Of a stretch of 64,000 bases of DNA, positions 43,048 through 52,787 are shown in pieces. This DNA comes from Roseinatronobacter domitianus (GTDB lineage Bacteria; Pseudomonadota; Alphaproteobacteria; Rhodobacterales; Rhodobacteraceae), in contig NZ_JALZWP010000002.1 in the NCBI RefSeq assembly GCF_023336755.1, forward strand, positions 62,001 to 126,000. The letters are read 5' to 3'. A model generated the notes under the pieces. The model was not told where the DNA came from. It did not search any database and saw only the letters and a program-made list of their open reading frames with translations. Every line of letters begins with the position of its first letter. Within the stretch, counting starts at the first letter, position 1. The translations under genes and the position numbers were made by a program.

Positions 43048-43875
43048 TTACTCTGTGGCGACAACGTCCATCCAGGCTTTACGGCCCGAGAACCAGTAAT
43101 CATGGCGGTCATCAAGGAACCCGTTCGCTTGATTCACCAAGATCCAGTTCGAGAAGAAGTTCAACGCATCCACATCGCCTTTCCGCAGCGCAAATGCTTC
43201 ATTGCCGCGCGCCAGATAGGTTCCGTCGAAGGCCAGTTCAATCGTGCCGAGGTTGTCTTCGACCCAGAAAGCGGGTTCCGGTGCGCTGGCGATGATGGCA
43301 TGGGCGTTGCCGTTCAGCACCTCTTGCAGCGCCTGAGCGTTGTCGTCGAATTGCAGGATATTGGCGCGCGGGAAGTTGGCTGCCAGCACGTCGCAGCCCA
43401 CCACGCCACGGCGGCAGACAAGGTTCACAGACGTATCGTCAAAATCCGACATGGCGGTAAAATCGGCGGTCAGTTCGACATTTGCCGCAAGTTGGTTGCC
43501 GGAATTGGCATAAGGCGCGGTAAAGTTTACGGTCAGGTTGCGCTGCGGCGTGATCGACATGCCGCCGATGATGACATCGAACTTGCCCGCCAGAAGCGCA
43601 GGGATAATACCCGACCAAGCGGTCGGCACGAATTCGACCTCGACCCCCATATCTTCGGCCAGTTTGGTGGCCACGTCGATCTCAAAGCCGATCAGCTCGC
43701 CTTCGGTGCTGCGCATGGCCCAAGGCACGAAGGTGGACATGCCGACTGTCAGCTTGCCGCGCTCTTGGATGGTTTCCAGCACGCTGTCAGATTGCGCATG
43801 TGCCGCCGATGACAGCACCGCGCCCAGCGCCATAGTAGCGGCGATAGTCATGGTTTTCAGGGATGGAAAGGTCAT
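43048..43875 (-). CDS. Polar amino acid ABC transporter, periplasmic binding protein
   Basis: A 275-residue SBP_bac_3 protein with a Sec signal peptide (about 1-27, ending AAHAQ). The family core is ERGKLTVGMSTFVPWAM, IGFEIDVATKLAEDMGV and FDVIIGGMSITPQRN. The pair C152/C158 (approximate) in VCRRGVVGCDVL could form a disulfide in the periplasm. Ligand not predictable; probably a polar or acidic amino acid. Confidence 0.9.
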   Translation of the reverse strand: MTFPSLKTMTIAATMALGAVLSSAAHAQSDSVLETIQERGKLTVGMSTFVPWAMRSTEGELIGFEIDVATKLAEDMGVEVEFVPTAWSGIIPALLAGKFDVIIGGMSITPQRNLTVNFTAPYANSGNQLAANVELTADFTAMSDFDDTSVNLVCRRGVVGCDVLAANFPRANILQFDDNAQALQEVLNGNAHAIIASAPEPAFWVEDNLGTIELAFDGTYLARGNEAFALRKGDVDALNFFSNWILVNQANGFLDDRHDYWFSGRKAWMDVVATE

Positions 43876-43894
43876 GTGTTCTCTCTCTGGTTTG

Positions 43895-44731
43895 TTAGCG
43901 TTTAGGCTTGTTCAGGTAGTGCTCGAACAAGGTGACTGCGAAAGACAGGCTCACTGTCAGGACAAGGTAGATCCCGGCAACGATGAACCAAACTTCAAAG
44001 GCCATGAAGGTATTGGACACAAGGTTCAGTCCTTGCGTGGTCAGTTCCGCCAGCGCAATGACGCTGACAATGGCCGAATGCTTGATCGTCGAGATCAGCA
44101 ACCCGGTAAGCGGCGGCAACACCAATGGCATGGATTGCGGCACAATAATGTAGCGGTATTTATCCCAAGTGCTAAGGCCCACGGCATCGGCGGCTTCATA
44201 CTGGCCCCGGTCAATGCCGCGCAAGCCCCCGCGAATGATCTCTGCGGCGAAAGACCCTTCATAGAGCGCCAAGCACAACACACCCGCCCAGAAGCGGTCA
44301 ATCCCGATGATCGGTGCCAGCACGAAATAGACAAGGAACAACTGCACCAGAAGCGGCGTGTTGCGGATGGCTTCCAGATAAACCTTTGCCAGAACCCGGC
44401 CCGCGAAAGACCCCGACAGCCGTGCAAGCGCGGTCAGGAACCCGATAACGATGGCCAAAGCCCCGGCAAGTGCCGCGATCTGGATTGTCAGGATCAACCC
44501 GCGCACCAATGGGCCCCAGATGATCTCACCGTCGATTTCGCGGTAAAAGAACGGTTCGACCCGGTACCATTGCCAACGATACTCCATCGCGTCAATCCCG
44601 CGCCAGACCAGCCAGCCCAAAACCGCGAAGACCAAAAGCGCCTGCGTGATCTGCCAAGCGACCCCGGCACTGCGCCATGCGTTGAAACCGACTGGCGGCC
44701 TGTCCCGGTGTACTGCCAAAGCCTTAGTCAT
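43895..44731 (-). CDS. Polar amino acid ABC transporter permease
   Basis: A 278-residue HisMQ-family permease: RGLILTIQIAALAGALAIV, YLEAIRNTPLLVQLFLVYF, and the EAA loop EAADAVGLSTWDKYRYIIVP. The ATG at 44731 (MTKALAVHRDRPP) is chosen over a frame that extends to 44818 without homology. It is the first gene of the transporter operon. Upstream, 125 bp separate it from kdsB. Confidence 0.9.
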   Translation of the reverse strand: MTKALAVHRDRPPVGFNAWRSAGVAWQITQALLVFAVLGWLVWRGIDAMEYRWQWYRVEPFFYREIDGEIIWGPLVRGLILTIQIAALAGALAIVIGFLTALARLSGSFAGRVLAKVYLEAIRNTPLLVQLFLVYFVLAPIIGIDRFWAGVLCLALYEGSFAAEIIRGGLRGIDRGQYEAADAVGLSTWDKYRYIIVPQSMPLVLPPLTGLLISTIKHSAIVSVIALAELTTQGLNLVSNTFMAFEVWFIVAGIYLVLTVSLSFAVTLFEHYLNKPKR

Positions 44732-44856
44732 CCTGCCTGGCCAAAGTGTCACGTCAGATTTACATTTACAGGAAATGCAGCCTCGCCGCCACCCGGAATC
44801 AGGCTGTAGATAGGTCAATTTGAGATATGTCTATATCTTGGGCAGCCGAAAGTGAC

Positions 44857-45672
44857 TCAGTCCCAGCCCATCTTGGCCAAGTAGCCCTCTATCAGCGCGG
44901 TGTCAGAGGGGTTGTTCAATTCCCAGAACACCGCACCGGGCGCGGACACTTCAACCACACGCACCGGATGGCCGTTTTCCAAGAAGCGCAACTGCTCCAA
45001 CCCTTCCAGAACTTCCAGCGCGCCCATCTCCCAGCCCATATAGGCATCCAAAGCCGCGCGCCGGTAGGCGTATAACCCGACATGGTGGAATACCGGCACC
45101 ACCCCATCGACCACGCCGCGGCCGTTGGTGAAAGGGATCACCTCTTTCGAGAAATAAAGCGCGTGGCCCAGACGGTTCGCCACCACGGTGGTCGCGCCCA
45201 CGCGCCCGGCGGCGCGGTCGGCGATAAAGTTCTGAACGGCTTCTGCATCACAGCGCAGAATCGGGGTGGCAATGCCGCAGCCGGGATCGGCTTGCATGGC
45301 CTGCACCAGTGCCGTTACGAAATGCGGTGGTGTCAGCGGCGCATCGCCTTGCAGGTTGACAATGATTTCGGCGGTGATTCCGGCGCTTTGCACGGCCTCT
45401 GCCACGCGTTCGGTGCCGTTGCGGCAGCCCTCGGATGTCATGATGACATCTGCGCCAATGCGCGCGGCTTCCTCCGCGATCCGGCTGTCATCGGTCGCGA
45501 CATAAAGCGCGAACTGCGCGCCCATATCCGCCACCGCCGCGCGCCCGGCTTCGACAGAGCGTTGCAACAAGGTTTTAACATCCCCCGAAGCACCGCGCAG
45601 GGGCGCAAGCGGTTTGGCCGGAAACCGGGTCGAAGCATAGCGCGCCGGAATTATGACGGCGATGTCGCTCAT
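44857..45672 (-). CDS. kdsB: 3-deoxy-manno-octulosonate cytidylyltransferase
   Basis: Activates KDO as CMP-KDO for lipopolysaccharide inner core assembly. The 271-residue product has the nucleotide-binding start IIPARYASTRFPAKPLAP, TSEGCRNGTERVAEA, and NLQGDAPLTPP. Its start codon overlaps the kdsA stop (ATGA), coupling the two KDO steps. Confidence 0.95.
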   Translation of the reverse strand: MSDIAVIIPARYASTRFPAKPLAPLRGASGDVKTLLQRSVEAGRAAVADMGAQFALYVATDDSRIAEEAARIGADVIMTSEGCRNGTERVAEAVQSAGITAEIIVNLQGDAPLTPPHFVTALVQAMQADPGCGIATPILRCDAEAVQNFIADRAAGRVGATTVVANRLGHALYFSKEVIPFTNGRGVVDGVVPVFHHVGLYAYRRAALDAYMGWEMGALEVLEGLEQLRFLENGHPVRVVEVSAPGAVFWELNNPSDTALIEGYLAKMGWD

Positions 45673-46505
45673 GCGGCAAGCCCCTTGGCCAGCGCATCGA
45701 ACGCGCGCAACTGTGCGATCAGGGCTTCCATCTGGTCCACCGGGATCATGTTCGGCCCATCAGACGGTGCGTTATCCGGGTCTTGATGCGTTTCAATGAA
45801 CAATGCCGACACGCCTACAGCACAAGCCGCGCGCGCCAAAACCGGCGCGAATTCGCGCTGCCCGCCCGATGTGGTGCCCTGCCCGCCGGGCTGTTGCACC
45901 GAATGCGTGGCATCGAACACCACCGGGAACCCGGTTTGTGCCATAATAGGCAAACCACGGAAATCAGACACCAGAGTGTTATAGCCAAAGGACGTGCCCC
46001 GGTCACACAGCATAACGCGGGTGTTCCCTGTCGAGGTGATCTTGGCCGCCACGTTGCCCATGTCCCAAGGCGCCAAAAACTGGCCCTTCTTGACGTTGAT
46101 CGCAGCACCCGTTTCGCCCGCAGCCAGCAAAAGGTCGGTCTGACGGCACAGAAAGGCCGGAATTTGCAGCACGTCGCAGGCTTGCGCGGCGGGCGCGCAT
46201 TGGCGCGCGTCATGCACATCGGTCAGGACCGGGCAGCCAAATTCGGCGCGGATTTTAGACAATATGCTCAAACCCTCATCCATCCCCAAACCGCGTGCGG
46301 TGCCGATGGACGACCGGTTGGCCTTGTCGTAGCTGGCTTTGAAGATGAATTGCGTGCCTGTGGGCGCACAGGCGGCGGCGATCCGCTCCGCCATCATGCG
46401 AGCATGGTCAAGGCTTTCCAACTGGCACGGCCCGCTTATCAGGGCAATCGGGTTTTTGCCCCCGATCGCAATATCGCCCACAATTACGGTCTGTGCTGTG
46501 CTCAT
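45669..46505 (-). CDS. kdsA: 3-deoxy-8-phosphooctulonate synthase
   Basis: Condenses arabinose 5-phosphate and phosphoenolpyruvate to KDO 8-phosphate. The 278-residue TIM-barrel protein carries ALISGPCQLES, FKASYDKANRSS and VLTDVHDARQC. CDRGTSFGYNTLVSDFR and DATHSVQQPGG near the active site are also typical. Directly followed by kdsB. A phosphatase and isomerase for the pathway are not in this window. Confidence 0.96.
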   Translation of the reverse strand: MSTAQTVIVGDIAIGGKNPIALISGPCQLESLDHARMMAERIAAACAPTGTQFIFKASYDKANRSSIGTARGLGMDEGLSILSKIRAEFGCPVLTDVHDARQCAPAAQACDVLQIPAFLCRQTDLLLAAGETGAAINVKKGQFLAPWDMGNVAAKITSTGNTRVMLCDRGTSFGYNTLVSDFRGLPIMAQTGFPVVFDATHSVQQPGGQGTTSGGQREFAPVLARAACAVGVSALFIETHQDPDNAPSDGPNMIPVDQMEALIAQLRAFDALAKGLAA

Positions 46506-46572
46506 CGCTTTGGTCCTTTGCCGCTTGCCCCGTTTTGTGGCGCAAGGCCGCGCTTGTCCAGCCCGGAAGCGC

Positions 46573-49500
46573 CTACATCTCTTCTACCAACACCACACCA
46601 TCCAGCGATTTGACCGCCCCTTTCACCTGTGGCGTGATCGCGTAAAGCTGCCCAGTGTCGATGTCGTATTCCTGCCCGCGTTCGGGGTCGGTTATGCAAA
46701 AACACAATGGCCCACGCGCTTGCCCCTTGCCGTAACGGGCCAACAGGTTTGCAACCGCGCCAATGGCGTCCGGCGTTTCCACATGCACGCGCAGGCCCGC
46801 CGCACCCGCATCGGCCACGACCGCATCAATCGGCTGAATGCCGCGCGCCAGCAGTTTCAGGGTGTCGGCCTCCATCGTCGCCTCAACACTGATGACGACA
46901 TTCTGCCCCGGCTCCAGGTATTGTCGCCCGGCTTCGAGTGCCTCGGAAAACACCGTGACCTCATAGAGGCCGGTCGAATCGGACAGTTGCACAAACGCAA
47001 AGCGATTACCGCGCGCTGATTTGCGCTCCTGCCGCGACGACACTGCGCCGGCAATGCGGGTCGCAATGCCGCCACCCGCCGCCTGTTTTTCGATCTCGGC
47101 CAGCGTCAGCACCTTCTTGCGCTTCAATGCGCCCGCGTAATCATCCAGCGGGTGGCCCGACAGGTAGAACCCGATGGCTTGGTGTTCGGCGGCCAGCCGT
47201 TCGGTGGGCAGCCAGTCATCCCCTTGGGCCATGCGCGGTTCGGGAATGTCGGTTCCGGCCTCGCCAAACAAGGACACCTGATTGGACGCGCGCGCCTCAT
47301 GCACCGCAGCCGAATAGGTGACAAGCCCATCCAGACTGTCGAACACCCGGCGGCGGTTGCGGTCCAACTGGTCGAACGCGCCCGCCCGCGCCAGCATTTC
47401 CAGCGCGCGTTTACCAACGCGTTTCAGGTCTACCCGGCGGGCCATGTCAAACAGCGTGGCAAAGGGTTTGTCGCCGCGCCCGTCCACCAGCAGGCGCATG
47501 GCATCGACACCGACGTTTTTCAGCGCACCCAAGGCGTAGACCAACGCGCCGTCCTTCACATCGAACCGCGCCCGCGAGCGGTTCACGCAAGGCGGGATGA
47601 CGGCAATGTTCAGCCGGTCCACTTCGCGCTTATACACCGCCAGCTTTTCGGTCAGGTGAATATCGCAATTCATCACACCGGCCATGAATTCGACCGGGTA
47701 ATTCGCTTTCAGATACGCGGTTTGGTAGCTGACCACGGCATAGGCGGCGGCGTGCGATTTGTTGAAGCCGTAATTGGCGAATTTCTCCAGCAGGTCGAAC
47801 ACCTCGCCCGCCTTTTTCTCATTCACCCCGTTCTCAATCGCGCCTTTTACGAATTTCGGGCGTTCCTTGGCCATTTCCTCGGCGATCTTCTTGCCCATGG
47901 CGCGGCGCAACAGGTCCGCGCCGCCAAGCGAATAGCCCGCCATGACCTGCGCGATCTGCATCACCTGTTCCTGGTAAACGATGATGCCTTGGGTTTCCTC
48001 CAGGATATGGTCAATCGACGGGTGGATCGATTCGAGCTTTTTCTGCCCGTTCTTCACCTCGCAATAGGTGGGAATATTCTCCATCGGGCCGGGACGATAC
48101 AGCGCCACGAGCGCCACGATATCTTCGATGCAGGTGGGTTTCATGCGCCGCAGCGCATCCATCATACCGGTGCTTTCCACCTGAAACACGGCCACGGTGC
48201 GGGCGCTTGCATAAAGCTTGTAACTTGCTTCATCATCAAGCGGGATCGCGGAAATATCCAGATCAACCCCACGCCGTTTCAGCAGATCGACCGCGTTCTG
48301 AATGACGGTCAGGGTTTTCAGGCCCAGAAAGTCGAACTTTACCAGCCCGGCTTGTTCCACCCATTTCATGTTGAACTGCGTGGCCGGCATGTCAGAGCGC
48401 GGGTCACGGTAGAGCGGCACCAACTGGTCCAACGGGCGGTCGCCAATCACGACACCGGCGGCGTGGGTCGAGGCATTGCGCAACAACCCTTCGACCTTTT
48501 GCGCATGGGTCAGCAGGCGATCGACTACCTCTTCCGATTTCGCCATCTCGCGCAGGCGCGGCTCGTCTGCCAAGGCTTTTTCAATGCTGACGGGCTTGAC
48601 TCCTTCCACCGGAATCATCTTCGACAGCTTGTCGACCTGCCCAAAGGGCAATTGCAGCACCCGCCCCACATCGCGCACGGCAGCCTTGGACAGCAAAGCG
48701 CCGAAGGTGATGATCTGGCCAACCTTGTCATGGCCATATTTTTCCTGCGTGTAGCGGATCACCTCTTCCCGGCGGTCCATGCAGAAGTCGATGTCGAAAT
48801 CCGGCATGGACACGCGCTCGGGGTTCAGGAAGCGCTCAAACAGCAGCGCATAGCGCAGCGGGTCCAGATCGGTGATGGTCAGCGCATAGGCCACAAGGCT
48901 GCCAGCACCCGACCCACGACCCGGCCCAACCGGAATGCCGTTATCCTTGGCCCATTTTATGAAATCGGCCACGATCAGGAAATAGCCCGGAAAGCCCATC
49001 CCCTCGATGATGCCCAGCTCGAATTCCAGCCGTTTCTCGTATTCCTCGACCGGGGCGGCATGGGGGATCACGGACAGTCGCGCGGCCAGCCCCTCGCGGG
49101 CCTGACGGCGCAATTCCTCGATCTCGTCCTCGGCAAAGCGGGGCAGGATCGGCGCGCGTTTCTCGGCCTTATAGGCGCAGCGGCGCGCGATCTCGACGGT
49201 GTTTTCAATCGCTTCGGGCAGGTCCGCGAATAGCGCGGCCATTTCTTCGGGCGTTTTCAGGTAATGCTGCGGCGTCAGGCGACGGCGCGGGGCGGCCTGA
49301 TCGACATAGGCGCCTTCCTTGATGCACAACAGCGCGTCATGTGCCTGATACATGTCAGCGGCGGGGAAGTAGACATCATTGGTCGCGACCAACGGCAGGC
49401 CCATCTCATACGCCATCTCGACAAACGGGCGCTCGGTAACGCGCTCGGCCGCCATCATCTGGCCGTCTTCGCCCGCGTGGCGCTGCAATTCGACATAGAG

Positions 49501-50010
49501 CCGGTCCGGGAAGGCACGCGCCAGCCGTTCCAACAAAGCACGCGCTTTGGGCATCTGGTTGGTCTGCACCAGCTTGCCCAAACACCCCTCGGCCCCACCG
49601 GTCAGGCAGAGAATGCCGTCCGAATGTGCCTCCAGCTCTTCCAGCGTGACCTGCGGCACCGGGCGGTCCGTGGGCAGATACAGGCAGGAATTGAGCGCCA
49701 TCAGGTTCATATAGCCCGCCTCGGACTGCGCCAGAAGCACCACGGGCGCGGGCATACGCAGCTTTTCACCCGGCGCGGGCGGGTCATAGGCCAAGGACAC
49801 CTGACAGCCCAAGATAGGCTGCACCCCAAGCCCCGACGCCAGAACCGAAAACTCCAAAGCCGCGAACATGTTGTCCGTGTCCGTCACGGCAATTGCCGGA
49901 TAGCCCTTGTCGGCGCAGGTCTTGACCAGCTTCTTCAGGGGCACCGCCCCTTCCAGAAGCGAATACTCGGTATGGGTGCGCAGATGGATGAAGCGGGGAG
50001 CGTTTGTCAT
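46573..50010 (-). CDS. dnaE: DNA polymerase III subunit alpha
   Basis: The replicative polymerase of the chromosome. The 1145-residue DnaE1-type protein has an N-terminal PHP domain (HLRTHTEYSLLEGAVPL) and the polymerase core with GPGRGSGAGSLVAY (362-375). The catalytic aspartates D404 and D406 lie in MPDFDIDF. The fingers, the tandem helix-hairpin-helix region (AGAFDQLDRNRR) and an OB-fold (GGIATRIAGAVSSRQE) follow. No proofreading exonuclease domain is present, as usual for DnaE. It is divergent from the nucleoside ABC operon and 67 bp upstream of kdsA. Confidence 0.97.
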   Translation of the reverse strand: MTNAPRFIHLRTHTEYSLLEGAVPLKKLVKTCADKGYPAIAVTDTDNMFAALEFSVLASGLGVQPILGCQVSLAYDPPAPGEKLRMPAPVVLLAQSEAGYMNLMALNSCLYLPTDRPVPQVTLEELEAHSDGILCLTGGAEGCLGKLVQTNQMPKARALLERLARAFPDRLYVELQRHAGEDGQMMAAERVTERPFVEMAYEMGLPLVATNDVYFPAADMYQAHDALLCIKEGAYVDQAAPRRRLTPQHYLKTPEEMAALFADLPEAIENTVEIARRCAYKAEKRAPILPRFAEDEIEELRRQAREGLAARLSVIPHAAPVEEYEKRLEFELGIIEGMGFPGYFLIVADFIKWAKDNGIPVGPGRGSGAGSLVAYALTITDLDPLRYALLFERFLNPERVSMPDFDIDFCMDRREEVIRYTQEKYGHDKVGQIITFGALLSKAAVRDVGRVLQLPFGQVDKLSKMIPVEGVKPVSIEKALADEPRLREMAKSEEVVDRLLTHAQKVEGLLRNASTHAAGVVIGDRPLDQLVPLYRDPRSDMPATQFNMKWVEQAGLVKFDFLGLKTLTVIQNAVDLLKRRGVDLDISAIPLDDEASYKLYASARTVAVFQVESTGMMDALRRMKPTCIEDIVALVALYRPGPMENIPTYCEVKNGQKKLESIHPSIDHILEETQGIIVYQEQVMQIAQVMAGYSLGGADLLRRAMGKKIAEEMAKERPKFVKGAIENGVNEKKAGEVFDLLEKFANYGFNKSHAAAYAVVSYQTAYLKANYPVEFMAGVMNCDIHLTEKLAVYKREVDRLNIAVIPPCVNRSRARFDVKDGALVYALGALKNVGVDAMRLLVDGRGDKPFATLFDMARRVDLKRVGKRALEMLARAGAFDQLDRNRRRVFDSLDGLVTYSAAVHEARASNQVSLFGEAGTDIPEPRMAQGDDWLPTERLAAEHQAIGFYLSGHPLDDYAGALKRKKVLTLAEIEKQAAGGGIATRIAGAVSSRQERKSARGNRFAFVQLSDSTGLYEVTVFSEALEAGRQYLEPGQNVVISVEATMEADTLKLLARGIQPIDAVVADAGAAGLRVHVETPDAIGAVANLLARYGKGQARGPLCFCITDPERGQEYDIDTGQLYAITPQVKGAVKSLDGVVLVEEM

Positions 50011-50172
50011 GGACCGATCCTAGTCCGGGCTGCTAAAAGGCGAAAGATCGAATGGCGATCTTGCAGGCATTTTTGCCCTGTTTATCTGCGACCGTGCAGC
50101 TTTCGCTTGCCACCGGAGCCTTGTCACGGTTTGCTGTCGAATGGTCCAGAGTAGCAGGGAAGCCCCGACAAT

Positions 50173-51705
50173 ATGACAGCCAGCGCCCCCCTGTTACAGC
50201 TTTCCGGCCTGACCAAGGCTTATCCGGGCGTTGTGGCCAATGACGATGTGTCTTTCAACATTGGCCCCGGCCAGATTCATGCGCTGCTGGGCGAGAATGG
50301 CGCGGGCAAGTCCACTCTGGTCAAAATGGTCTACGGCCTTGTCAAACCCGACGCGGGCGAGATGCGGCTGCGCGGGCAGGCGTTTGCGCCCGGTCAGCCA
50401 TCGGATGCGCGCAAAAGCGGCATTGCAATGGTGTTCCAGCATTTCAGCTTGTTCGATGCGCTGGACGTGGCCGAAAATGTGGCCCTTGGGATGGAAAATC
50501 CGCCGCCTCTGCGCGATCTGGCCAAGCGGATCCGCGACGTGTCGGAAGCTTACGGACTGCCGCTGGACCCCACACGCTTGGTCGGGGAACTATCCGCAGG
50601 CGAACGCCAGCGGGTCGAAATTATTCGCTGCCTGCTGCAAGATCCCAAGCTGTTGATTATGGATGAACCAACCAGCGTTCTGACCCCGCAAGAGGTGGAT
50701 ATCCTGTTTCGCACCCTGCGCAAATTGTCGGATGAAGGCACGGCGATTCTGTATATCAGCCACAAGCTGGACGAGATACGCGCGCTCTGCTCGGAAGCGA
50801 CAATCCTGCGCGGCGGCAAAAAGGTTGCCACTTGCGACCCGCGCGAGAAATCGGCGCGTGATCTGGCGGAACTGATGGTCGGCCAGCTTCTGACACCGCC
50901 CGAACGCCCCGCGCGACCTTTTGGCGATGTGGTCTTGCAGGTGGATGGTTTGTCGCTGGCCTCGAACAACCCATTCGGCACGTCCTTGAAGGACATCAAT
51001 TTCGCCCTGCGCGCGGGGGAGGTGCTTGGCATTGCCGGCGTGGCAGGCAACGGGCAGGATGAATTGTTGCTGGTGCTGTCTGGCGAATTGGCCAGCCCTT
51101 CCGACCGCGTGTGCTTGCTGGGCAAGCCTGTCGGGCAGCTTGGCCCGAACGGGCGGCGCGAACTGGGGCTTGTGGCAGCACCCGAAGAACGGCTGGGCCA
51201 TGCCGCCGCCCCGGATATGTCGCTGACCGAAAACGCCTACCTGTCGGGCGCGCATCGCAAAGGGTTGGCAAAGAACGGCTTCATCGACTGGGACAAGACG
51301 CGCGGTTTCGCAGAATCCGTGATCGCCCGCTTCGATGTGCGGACACCGGGGCCGCATGTGGTCGCGCGCGCACTGTCGGGCGGAAATTTGCAGAAATTCG
51401 TCATTGGTCGAGAGATTGAACAAAACCCGGCGGTAATTATCGTGAACCAACCGACATGGGGGGTCGATGCCAGCGCCGCCGCGACCATTCGCCAAGCGCT
51501 GCTGGACTTGGCCAGCCAAGGCGCGGGTGTCGTGGTCATATCGCAAGACCTTGATGAACTTCTGGAAGTGGCCGACAGTTTCGCCGCGCTCAATGAGGGC
51601 CGATTGACCACACCGCGCCCCGCCAAGGGGCTGACGGTGGACGAGATTGGCCTGATGATGGGCGGCGCGCATGGCATGCATGTGGCAGAAGAGGTGGCGC
51701 AATGA
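50173..51705 (+). CDS. Nucleoside ABC transporter ATP-binding protein (double ABC domain)
   Basis: A 510-residue fusion of two ABC domains, as in the ribose/nucleoside-type importers. Domain 1 is canonical (GENGAGKSTLVKMVYGL, LSAGERQRVEIIRCL, LLIMDEPTSVLTP). In domain 2 the Walker A is degenerate (GVAGNGQDELL), while the signature is LSGGNLQKFVIGRE. The stop overlaps the first permease (ATGA). With the two permeases and the BmpA-type binding protein it forms a complete importer. Confidence 0.93.
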   Translation: MTASAPLLQLSGLTKAYPGVVANDDVSFNIGPGQIHALLGENGAGKSTLVKMVYGLVKPDAGEMRLRGQAFAPGQPSDARKSGIAMVFQHFSLFDALDVAENVALGMENPPPLRDLAKRIRDVSEAYGLPLDPTRLVGELSAGERQRVEIIRCLLQDPKLLIMDEPTSVLTPQEVDILFRTLRKLSDEGTAILYISHKLDEIRALCSEATILRGGKKVATCDPREKSARDLAELMVGQLLTPPERPARPFGDVVLQVDGLSLASNNPFGTSLKDINFALRAGEVLGIAGVAGNGQDELLLVLSGELASPSDRVCLLGKPVGQLGPNGRRELGLVAAPEERLGHAAAPDMSLTENAYLSGAHRKGLAKNGFIDWDKTRGFAESVIARFDVRTPGPHVVARALSGGNLQKFVIGREIEQNPAVIIVNQPTWGVDASAAATIRQALLDLASQGAGVVVISQDLDELLEVADSFAALNEGRLTTPRPAKGLTVDEIGLMMGGAHGMHVAEEVAQ

Positions 51706-52787
51706 TCCGGCTGGAAAAACGGCTCGCCCCATCGAAACGCGCGCAATATCTGAACCCGTTTCTGGCTGTCGCGCTGACGATGATCGCAGGCGGGCTGATG
51801 TTCGCCGCCCTTGGCAAAGACCCGATCGCAGCCATCCGGCTGATTTTCTTTGACCCGATCTTCTCGGAACAATTCGGCAGCTATTCGCGCCCGCAACTGC
51901 TGATAAAATCTGCCCCGCTCATCCTGATCGCGGTGGGGCTGGCCATCGGCTTTCGCGCGGGCATCTGGAATATTGGCGCGGAGGGGCAATACATTATCGG
52001 CGCGCTCTGCGGCGCGGGTGTGGCGCTGGCGTTCTACCCAATGGAAGGCTGGTTCATCTTTCCGCTGATGATCTTTGCGGGGGCATTGGGCGGGTTTTTA
52101 TGGGCCATGATCCCGGCCATTCTGAAAACCCGGTTCAATACCAACGAAATCCTTGTGTCATTGCTGCTGGTCTATGTTGCGGAAAAGCTGCTGGCGGGCA
52201 TGGCGCTGGGGCTTATGCGCAACCCCGATGTCGCGGGCTTTCCCGGATCACGCGATTTACGCCGCTATGAGAGCGCGCATAATGCCGACCTGATCGCAAA
52301 CACAGGCATGCATTGGGGCGTGGTCGCGGCCATGATCGCTGTCATCTTTGCCTATGTCATGATGACCCGGCACAGCCTTGGCTATCAAGTGCGACTGGCC
52401 GGCCAGGCTCCGCGCGCGGCGCGGTTTGCCGGCGTGTCGCCCACGCGACTGGTCGTGACCTGCTTTGGCATCGCAGGCGTGCTCGCGGGCTTGGCCGGTA
52501 TGTTCGAGGTCAGCGGCCCCTCTGGCCAAGTGCGGATCGACTTTGCCAGCGGCTACGGGTTTACCGCGATCATCGTGGCGTTCCTTGGGCGGCTAAACCC
52601 AATCGGCATTGTGCTGGCGGGGCTGTTGCTTGGCCTGACCTATATCGGCGGAGAGCTGAGCCAGATGATGCTCCAACTGCCCGGCGCGGCCATTCAGGTG
52701 TTCCAAGGGATGCTGTTGTTCTTCCTGCTGGCGCTGGATTTCCAGACAAATTATCGGCTGCGGCTGACGAAAGGGGCACGCGCATGA
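51702..52787 (+). CDS. Nucleoside ABC transporter permease 1
   Basis: A 361-residue BPD_transp_2-type membrane protein with about 9-10 helices (IAVGLAIGFRAGIWNIGAEG, then FNTNEILVSLLLVYVAEKLL). This is the larger of the two permeases usual in BmpA-linked importers. Its start and stop codons overlap the neighbouring genes by 4 bp each. Confidence 0.92.
   Translation: MIRLEKRLAPSKRAQYLNPFLAVALTMIAGGLMFAALGKDPIAAIRLIFFDPIFSEQFGSYSRPQLLIKSAPLILIAVGLAIGFRAGIWNIGAEGQYIIGALCGAGVALAFYPMEGWFIFPLMIFAGALGGFLWAMIPAILKTRFNTNEILVSLLLVYVAEKLLAGMALGLMRNPDVAGFPGSRDLRRYESAHNADLIANTGMHWGVVAAMIAVIFAYVMMTRHSLGYQVRLAGQAPRAARFAGVSPTRLVVTCFGIAGVLAGLAGMFEVSGPSGQVRIDFASGYGFTAIIVAFLGRLNPIGIVLAGLLLGLTYIGGELSQMMLQLPGAAIQVFQGMLLFFLLALDFQTNYRLRLTKGARA

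Noticed and set aside
42061-43812. A 583-codon frame opposite the amino acid ABC transporter genes
   Set aside because: Runs across three well-supported genes in the opposite direction and has no recognisable domain.
47152-49233. A 693-codon open frame on the plus strand inside dnaE
   Set aside because: It is the complement of the conserved DnaE coding sequence. Long antisense frames are common in GC-rich DNA, and the product has no family features.
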